This document shows positions 1-9,200 of a DNA stretch of 10,858 nucleotides, in pieces; the first letter of the stretch is position 1, and every line of letters begins with the position of its first letter. Made by a program: the position numbers and the translations under genes. The DNA is taken from the NCBI GenBank assembly GCA_937921525.1, contig CAKZUM010000263.1:1-10858 (forward strand), in the 5' to 3' direction. Under the pieces are notes generated by a model. The model was not told the DNA's origin and made no database searches. It worked only from the letters and a program-made list of their open reading frames with translations. The stretch is from an uncultured Saprospiraceae bacterium (GTDB taxonomy: Bacteria > Bacteroidota > Bacteroidia > Chitinophagales > Saprospiraceae).

Positions 1-12
1 TTGTTTTCTAAT

Positions 13-71
13 CGAAATACGTCTCTACTCTCTCTTCTCTGCTCTCTGTTCTAAACAATGTCCAGTAGTGT
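13..71. repeat. Flanking direct repeat, copy 1
   Basis: This CT-rich segment runs from CGAAAT to the string TGTCCAGTAGTGT and matches 10487..10544 in the same orientation. About 51 of 59 aligned positions are identical, with one gap. The last 38 bases (34..71) differ by only one substitution and one indel. Similarity stops abruptly on both sides. It is non-coding and its nature is unknown. Confidence 0.8.
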
Positions 72-90
72 GATTTCAATCAGAGAACCA

Positions 91-201
91 CTATTCTTTT
101 ACTCTCTTTTTGCCTTTCACTACACTATTTTTCAAATCAGCGAGTCTCGCTTCGGCTTTAGTAATAGCCGCCTCTTTTTCTGCAATTTCCTCAGGAGTCA
201 T
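91..201 (-). CDS. Possible small protein or C-terminal gene remnant with coiled-coil character
   Basis: A reading frame offset from the giant gene is open from 249 to the TAG at 91..93 and overlaps the giant gene's last codons. Its only ATG is at 201 (36 residues, starting MTPEEIAEK and ending GKKRVKE). A TTG at 225 would give 44. The peptide is Lys/Glu/Ala-rich. Ile, Ile, Leu, Val and Val fall exactly seven residues apart, which is the pattern of an amphipathic coiled coil, and the composition looks protein-like. No clear ribosome binding site is visible, and it is short enough to arise by chance. It could be a small downstream cistron or the tail of a gene truncated by rearrangement. I do not recognise a family. 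Confidence 0.3.
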   Translation of the reverse strand: MTPEEIAEKEAAITKAEARLADLKNSVVKGKKRVKE

Positions 202-239
202 AGAGCCATCTTGTTTAGCCGCCAAGTCTAAATCTATGA

Positions 240-3200
240 TTATCGAATCTTAATAAATTGCTTTGTAATTGGTTCATCTGTACCATTCGCTAATTGAATG
301 TTATAGATACCCTCTGTAAAGTCTCTTACATCTAACTTAACTTGTTGAGTCGATTGATTGTCCAAGTTTACTTGGTGTACTTGCTGACCTAACTGGTTAA
401 AGATTTGTAACTGACCATCTACTGCTTCGTATCCTGCTATATCAATTGACAATTCGTGCTGTACAGGGTTTGGATAAACCTTTACTTCCATTTCTGGAGT
501 AACTGCTGGTGTAGCTGTTTCTGTAGTTGCTATTGCAGTAGGTAAAGCTTCTCCTGTTGGTGCTGGAAGATCTGCATCTTCTAGTACTTCTACTTCAAAA
601 GTCTCGCTACTTCTGCTATCAGCAGTAGTTGTTCTCAGACCGTAAGAAGAAAGAATAATCGTATAATCTTCTACCTCTCCATCTTCAAAGATTTCACAAG
701 GTGTTGCGTAATCTCCATACTTCATAGCTATTCTCATTCTTACTGGTCCAGATACACATGCATACGGTACTTTGAAGTTGACTCTTAAAGCATTGTAGTG
801 TCGGTAAACGAATACCTCTTCATTTGGATCATTAAAATCTCCATCTCCATTGTAATCAATCCAACATGCCCAGTTAACATAGTATGTACCTTGTCCAAAG
901 CCTGGGTAACAGTATAATGATTGGGAAGAACCTGCCGCCATCGTAGTAGCATGGCTTGTGAAGTTTCCATAACCATTATTGTCACCAGAACAATTATCCA
1001 GTTCTCCCACTCTAATGTGGTCGATCCAAAGGTAATCTGTGCTCTTTCCTTGAGCTTTACATTGGTTAGAATAAGCACTTTGATTTTGTGCACATTCGTT
1101 TACGGTAACATTGAAAGACTGCGTAGTTACATTTCCACAATCATCTCCTGCTTCATAAGTAACGGTAGTTGTTCCTATTGGGAAAACAGTTCCGTTAGCA
1201 GGGCCATCTGTCTGATAAACATCTGTACATGGTAATTCTAATACAAACTCCAATTGAGCATTATTAAAAATATCATCCCACAAGCCATTCCCTAGCATTT
1301 GAACATAATCTTGATTACCATTTGCATTATTAGGCTGACCTGGATACCAGTTACTGTAAGTATTTGGCTCACTACTTGCCCAAGTAAAGTTTCCTTCTTG
1401 TGCTGTATCATGCCCTCCAATAAATACACTTTGAGAAGTCAAAAATGCCGCTAAGAAATCATTTTCATCAGCACTATTAATACTTGCTAAGTAGCCTCCG
1501 TATTGGTTACAAACAGCGTTAGCAGTTTGCCACATTGCTGGCTCTTTAGAGCAGTAGTATTGGTGTCCGTTGTAAGATCCCATGTAAACAAATCCTGGTA
1601 AATCCGTTCCTTCTGTAGGACAAGAGTTACAACAGCTACTAGCAGTTGGTGGTACCCAAGACACTACCGCACCGTTTGCGCCATTACACTCGACTACTAT
1701 ATCTTCTGGCGTTTCCATTGTAATATCCGTAGTTACAGTTACATCAAAATCACAGTTTTGAATATTACCACACTTATCTTGCATCTTATAAGTAACGGTC
1801 GTTGTACCTGCTGGGAATGTGCCACCGTTCAAAGCACCATTTGCAGAGTAGCTAACTTCTACACAAGGAATCTCTACAATGAACTCTCCTAACTTATTTG
1901 CCGACTCATCATTCCACTGACCGTTGTATAACAACTGCACATAGTGTTGCGCATTTGCATAATTATTCGGCTGGTTCGTATACCAGTTGCTGAAGTTTAA
2001 TGTTTGACCATTTGACCAAGAGAAGTTACCTTCTGAATTTTCATCATTCAAACCAATGAATGCATGCTGGTTCGTCAAGAAGCTAGCTAAGTAAGCATTC
2101 TCTGCTGGATCATCAATCGCTGCTAAGTACCCACCCATTTGAGTCGCAATCGCATTCGCTTGGTGCCAAGTAGTTTCTGTATCAGAACAGTAGTATCTAT
2201 GTCCTCCTCTTTCGCCCATATACAAGAAGCCTGGAATTTCTGGATTCGCTGCACAAGAAGAACAACTTAAATCAATTGCTGGTGGCGACCAAGTAACAAT
2301 TCCTTGCTCTGTACCACTACAAGTAATCTGAATATCTTCTTGACATGCACTTAACTGTGGTGCATTTATAGTTACATCAATTTCAAAATCACAAGTAGTT
2401 ATATTATTACATTCATCTGTTGCTGTATAAGTTACAACCGTAACCCCTGCATCAAATATTCCTCCGTTAGGATGAGAAGCAATTAATTCTACGATGCCAC
2501 AATTATCGGTCGCTACTGGTTCTTCCCAAGTAATAGGAGCTCCTAAATTGATGCTAAAAGTCATATCAGCAGGGCAAGTTAATTCAGGTGCTGTTTCATC
2601 GATTACCGTTATCAATTGGACTGCATGGGCATTAGAACCACATACATCATCTGATGTCCAAGTTCGCTTGATTTGGTAGCTTTGTGGGCAATTTACATTG
2701 ATAATAATTTCTTGTAAAGCAACACCATAGTTTGTTCCACAAGCGTCTGATGCAATTACATTTGCTGCGCTCGGAACTGCATCACAAGATACTGTTACAT
2801 CTGCTGGTACGCCTGCTAAACTAATATTTGGTGTTCCTTGTACAGTTAATGTTTGAGTGGCAGAAGAGATATTACCACAGGCATCTGTTACTGTCCATAC
2901 TCTTGTAATCGTATTGCTACTTCCACAAGTCGTTGCACTTGTTTGTGTTTCATTGAAGCTTACAATGTAAGAACTTCCACAAGCATCTCTTGCATAGACT
3001 GGTGCCTTTGCTGGAGTCGCCTGTCCACATGCTATAGTCGCATCAGCTGGTACATCAAAGAAGCTAATCGCTGCTGCCCCTTGTACTGTAATTTCTTGAG
3101 AGGCAGTTACCGTATTATCACAGTTGTCAGTTGCCGTCCATGTTCTTGTCAATACATAAGAACTACAAGTAGTACCACTTTGTGTCTCGTTAAGATACAC

Positions 3201-6200
3201 CGTGTAGCTATTGCCTGCCGCATCTGTCGCTGTTACATTGGCAACTGCTGGCAGTGCCTGTCCACAAGTTATTGTCGTATTAGTTGGTACACCTGCTAGA
3301 GTAATCGCTGAACCACCACCTTCTACGGTTATTGTCTGCGAAGCGGTCGCCGTGCCTCCACAAGTACTAGCTGCACTCCATGTTCGAGTCAACACATAAG
3401 CACCATTAGAAACTCCACTTTGTGTCTCGTTATAGTTTACTGTGTAGCTATTGCCACAGGCATCTTTTGCTGTTACAGTTGCTGCTACTGGTACGGTTTG
3501 TCCACAAGCTACTGTTGCATTTGTTGGTACGCCTGCTAAGGTAATTGCTGTAACACCTTCTACTGTAATCGTTTGAGACGCTGTTGCTGTGCCGCCACAA
3601 GTGCTTGCTGCACTCCATGTTCTTGTCAATACATATGATCCACAAGTACTGCCACTTTGTGTCTCATTATAGTTTACGATGTAGCTATTGCCACAGGCAT
3701 CTTTTGCTGTTACGTTTGCTGCTGCTGGTACGGTTTGTCCACAGGCTACTGTCGCATTTGTTGGTACGCCTGCTAAAGTAACGGCTGTGCCACCTTCTAC
3801 TGTAATCGTTTGAGACGCTGTTGCTGTGCCGCCACAAGTGCTTGCTGCACTCCATGTTCTTGTCAATACATATGATCCACAGTTGCTGCCACTTTGTGTC
3901 TCGTTATAGTTTACGATATAGCTATTGCCACAGGCATCTTTTGCGGTTACACTTGCTGCTGCTGGTACGGTTTGTCCACAAGCTACTGTTGCATTTGTTG
4001 GTACACCTGCTAAGGTAATCGCTGTAACACCTTCTACTGTTATTGTTTGAGAAGCTACCTCTGTCACCCCACAAGCAGAAGAAGCACTCCATGTTCTTAA
4101 TAAAGTGTAAGAATCACAATCTGACCCACTTTGTGTTTCTGTAAAGTTGACTGTATAATTCAAGCCACAATCATCTGTTCCTGTTACGGTTGCTGCTGCT
4201 GGGATTGTTTGCCCACAAGCTACTGTTGCATCTGCTGGCACACCATTCAAAGTGATTGTTGGACTATCGCTTAATTTAATAATTTGAGAAGCAGTGATGG
4301 TTCCATTACAGCCATCAGGTGCCGTCCATGTTCTTGTTACAGTAGAACTACCGCAAGAAGAAGTAGCTGTAGTTTCTTCATAAGTAACAGCGACAGTAGC
4401 ACCACATCCATTCGTTGCGGTCACAGTTGGAACTGCTGGTAAATTCAATCCACAAGAAACATTTGCATTAGAAGGGATACCACTGAAGGTAGTTGCTTCG
4501 TCCCCATTAATTGTAATTTCTTGTGTAGCTGTAGCCTCATTTCCACAAGCATCAATCGCACGCCATGTTCTAGTGATAACAGAATTATCACAATCGCTAT
4601 CCGCTGTTGTTTCTGTAAAGGCTACTGTATAATTATAACCGCAAGCGTCTCTTGCATACACTGGTGCTTTTGCAGGAATGGCATCTCCACAACCTAGTGT
4701 AATATTTGCAGGAACTCCATTTAATACAGGTCCCGTTGAAGCCTGTACCGTAATCGTTTGTGTTGCAAGCGCATCATTTCCACAACCTCCTGCTGCTGAC
4801 CAAGTTCTAACAATCGTATAGCTATTACAAGCACCGTCTGTTCTAGTTTCTGTATAATCTACTGCGTAGCTATTGTTGTTAGCATCTGTTGCAGTTACAT
4901 TAGTTGCGGCTGGTACTGCTTGTCCACAAGTAAGCGTTACATCCGATGGCACACCGTGCATACTCATACTTGCTGCAGCTTGTACGGTAATGATTTGAGT
5001 TGCAGAGCTTGCATTTCCACAAGCATCTACTGTCGACCAAACTCTTGTCAAGCTGTAAGCGCCATTTGCCAATTGTGTTGTTGTCTCCTTATAGTTTACA
5101 CCATAAAAATGATTGTTCGCATCACTTGCTGTTACATGTGCTGCATCTGGCACTTTATCACCACATGAAATAGTGATGTTCGCTGGTACACCTTGGAAAC
5201 CGATACTAGCGGCACTTCCTTCTACAGTAATCAATTGCGTTCCTTCTGCTGCATTTCCACAAGCATCAATTGCACTCCATGTTCTTGTAATAGTAGAACT
5301 ACCGTCTGCATTATTTACGTTTGTTTCATTTAATGCGACTGTATAATTATAACCACATCCATCTCTAGCAATTACATTTGCAGAGGCAGGTAAAGCTTGT
5401 CCACAAGCTACGGTTACATTAGCAGGTACGCCACTTAAAACAGGCCCACCAGCATCTTGTACCGCAATCGTTTGAATGGCAGTTTCTACACCACCACAAC
5501 CATTGGCAATAGACCAAGTTCTGATTAAAGTGTAGTTACCACAGTCGCCATCTACTTTAGATTCTGTCACATCCACACTATAGTTATTTCCACAAGCATC
5601 TGTTGCAGTGATATTAGCAGCAGGAGCGATAGCTTGTCCACAAGTGATCGTTGCGTCTGAAGGAACATTGGTAAAAGAAATACTTGATCCACCATTTACA
5701 GTAATCTTTTGAGTCGCTGATACTTGCTCTCCACAATCATCCTCCGCCATCCAAGTTCTAGTAATAATTTGTTGCCCACAATCGCTACCAGTTGTTGTTT
5801 CTGTAAAATGAACTGGGAAAGATTGTCCACATAAATTATCTGCTGTTACATTATATGGGGCAGGAATAGCCTCCCCACATGCAACCGTTGCATCTCTAGG
5901 AATATTATATAAAAAGATACCTACTGACTCTTTTTGATTAATCTGTTGAGTCGTTGTGTATTCATTTCCACAAGCATCAAATGCTATCCAAGTTCTTGTT
6001 AAAACAGACAGCCCACAGCCTTGATCTTCTGTCGTTTCTGTTAAGTTCACTTCGTAAGTTGTTCCACATACATCACTTGCTATTAGAGAAGGGGCTGCAG
6101 TAAGAGCATCCTCACAACCTAAAGTAACCGCTACTGGTGCTTCAGAAAATGTAATCTCCATTGGCTTCGCAATGGTAATTACTTGAGAAGCACTTACAGT

Positions 6201-9200
6201 ACCGCCACAGCCATTATCTGCTGTCCAAGTACGGGTCATAATTGAATTACCACAAGTACCATCTACTGTAGATTCTGTCATATTCACATTGTAAGATCCG
6301 CCACATGCATCTGTCGCACTTACCTGATTAAATGAACTAGGTATTGCTTGTCCACATGCTAAAGAAATATCGCTTGGTACACTAGTGATATTAACAGCAG
6401 GCGAACCGTTCTGTGTAATTTCTTGAACGTGAGTAGTTGCATTTCCACAATCGTCTGTGATTGTCCAAGTTCTTGTAACAACTGCACTACCACAAGTATT
6501 ACTATTATTTTGTACTTCTTCATAAGTTATGTGAACATCATTTCCACAGGCATCATACGCATCTGGATATAGTGGGCTTGGCATTCCATCTCCACAGTTA
6601 ACGACCATATCAGATGGTGCATTAGTAATCACTGGTGGCGTTGTATCTTCTACTGTAATGATTTGCATTTTAACGGCCTCATTTCCACAAGCATCTACTG
6701 CCGTCCATTTTCTAGTTAGCGTATAAGCGTAGATACAATCTCCCTCATCTCTCCATTCAAAATAATCAATAGCTATATTTCCACCACAGTTATCTGTTGC
6801 TTGTAAGACTGGCGCACTTGGTACTGCTGCTCCACACTCGATAGATAAATTTTCTACTGTTCCAGAGAAAACTGGTGCCTCCTCATCGACAACTGTAATT
6901 GTTTGATGTTCAACTGCCGCTGCGCCACAACCATCACTTGCCGTCCATGTTCTAGTAATTGTATAAGATCCGCAATCGTCATCTGACTGTGTTTCTGCAT
7001 ATGCAACTGTATAGGTATTGCCACAGGCGTCTTCTGCTGTCACAGTACCTGCTGCAGGAATCGCTTGACCACAATTAAACCATGTATCCGCTGGTACATC
7101 TTTCAAAGAAATAGCAGGTGCTCCGTTTACCTGAATTTCTTGAACGGCTGTGCTAGTATTGCCACAAGCATCGGTTGCCGTCCATGTTCTTACTAAAGTA
7201 TATCCACCACAAGTTTCGCCTGCTTGTGATTCTTCTAAAGAAACGCTTACTGTTCCACAAGCATCGGTTGCGGTTGGTGTGCTAGCAGTAGGAATTGCCT
7301 CTCCACAATTAATCGCTGCATTGGCAGGAACATTTACAAAAGTAGGAGCGGTATCATCTATTACTGTAATAAATTGCATTCCTACCCCCTTATTACCACA
7401 AGCATCCGTTGCGGTCCATTTTCTTGTAATCGTATATTCATTATCACAAGTTCCATTATCTCTCCATTCTAAATATTCAATTTTCATTTCCTCTCCACAT
7501 GCACTCTTTGCTGCTAATACGGGTGCACTTGGAAGGTCTTCTATACAAGAGATTGTTTGATGTGCTGGAACACCACTAATCTCTAAAATAGTATCTGGCT
7601 TAATATCAATAATTTGCATCACAGTAGCTTCATTTCCACAAGCATCGGTTGCCGTCCATTTTCTTGTCAATGTGTATACATTATCACAAGCGCCATTATC
7701 TCTCCACTCTAAGTATTCTGGAACAATATCACCACTACAATTATCTGTTGCCTTTAATACAGGTGCACTAGGAATATCCGCTTCACAATTAACGGTTAAG
7801 GTTGATGACTCCATCGAAAACTCAGGTGCTTCCTCATCAACTATAGTAATTGTTTGATGTTCTGTAGCTCCTGCTCCACAACCATCACTCGCCGTCCATG
7901 TTCTTGTAATGGTATAAGAACCACAATCATCGTCTGATTGTGTTTCTGCATAAGTAACCGTGTATGTATTTCCACAGGCATCTTCTGCTGTCACCGTACC
8001 TGCTGCAGGAATCGTTTGACCACAAGTATACCAAGTATCTGCTGGGACATCACTTAAAGAAATAGCTGGTGCTCCGTTAACTTGAATTTTTTGAACCGCT
8101 GTGCTAGTATTTCCACAATCATCTGTCGCTGTCCATGTTCTTACATGGATATATCCACCACAAGTTTCGCCTGCTTGTGTTTCTTCTAAAGTAATGGAAA
8201 CAGCACCACAATCATCTGTTGCAGTAGGCGTTACTACTGCTGGTAAAGACTCCCCACAATTGATGGTTGTATTGGCAGCAACATTACTAATAATAGGGGC
8301 TTTATCATCTGATACACTAATAATCTGCATCGCAATGGCTTCATTGCCACAGGCATCTACTGCGCTCCATTTTCTAGTAATCGTATATTCACTATCACAC
8401 GCTCCATTATCTCTCCATTCTAAATACGCCACCACTACATTTCCATCACAATCATCTATAGCTGATAATGCAGGCGCACTAGGAATGGCATCACAACTAG
8501 CCGATAATTGTTGAGTAGGAATGATATTAAACTTTGGTGCATCTTCATCTATTACTGTTATCACTTGGGAAGTGTCAACAGAATTATTACAATAATCCGT
8601 TGCCGTCCAAGTCCGAGTAATAGTGTATGAATTTGCGCAGCTACCTTGACCAGCTGTTGAAACTTCTTCAAAAGTTATTATTGCATCTAAAATACAACTA
8701 GTAGTTGCATTTGGTAAAGTCGGTGCTGGAATGGCATCTGTACAGCTAATCGTAATATCCGCTGGTACATTTCTAATCGTCAAAGGCGTCATTCCCTCTA
8801 CTACAATTATTTGAGTAGCAGTACTGGTATTACCACATTCATCAGTTGCCGTCCATGTTCTAGTATAGGTTTGATCTCCACAAGATCCTTCTACTGTTGT
8901 GTCAGAGAAGTCAAAAGTTATGTCTGTATTACAGTTATCTGTAGCGGTAGGAAGCGTGGTAGGTAGTGCGCCTGCACAGGCTATTGTTGTATCTGCTGGT
9001 ACACTTGTAAATACTGGCCCCGTAGTATCAACTACCGTAACAAACTGCATAAGAATTGTATCATTCCCACAATCATCTATTGCAGTCCATTTTCTTGTAA
9101 TCAAATAACTACCTTCACAATCGCCTACATCTCTCCATTCTAAATATTCTACAGGTACGTCCGTATCACAATTATCTGTGGCCGTAAGATAAGGAGCGTT

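Noticed and set aside
139..170. Palindrome AGCGAG-T-CTCGCT and stem CGGCT/AGCCG as a terminator for the giant gene
   Set aside because: The first has a 1-base centre, and the second is followed by a T-run only on the plus strand, the wrong direction for this gene.
785..1093. 102-codon minus-strand frame inside the GEVED region
   Set aside because: Out-of-frame overlap with a clearly coding domain; composition is not protein-like.
3584..4018. Two similar 65-codon plus-strand open frames (3584..3781 and 3821..4018)
   Set aside because: They are antisense shadows of the near-identical 237-bp units; their resemblance comes from the repeat, not from a gene family.
7150..8514. Plus-strand open frames of about 136 codons at 7150..7560 and 8101..8514
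   Set aside because: Both lie opposite the 951-bp duplicated block of the giant gene and mirror its codon periodicity; no start signals or protein-like features.
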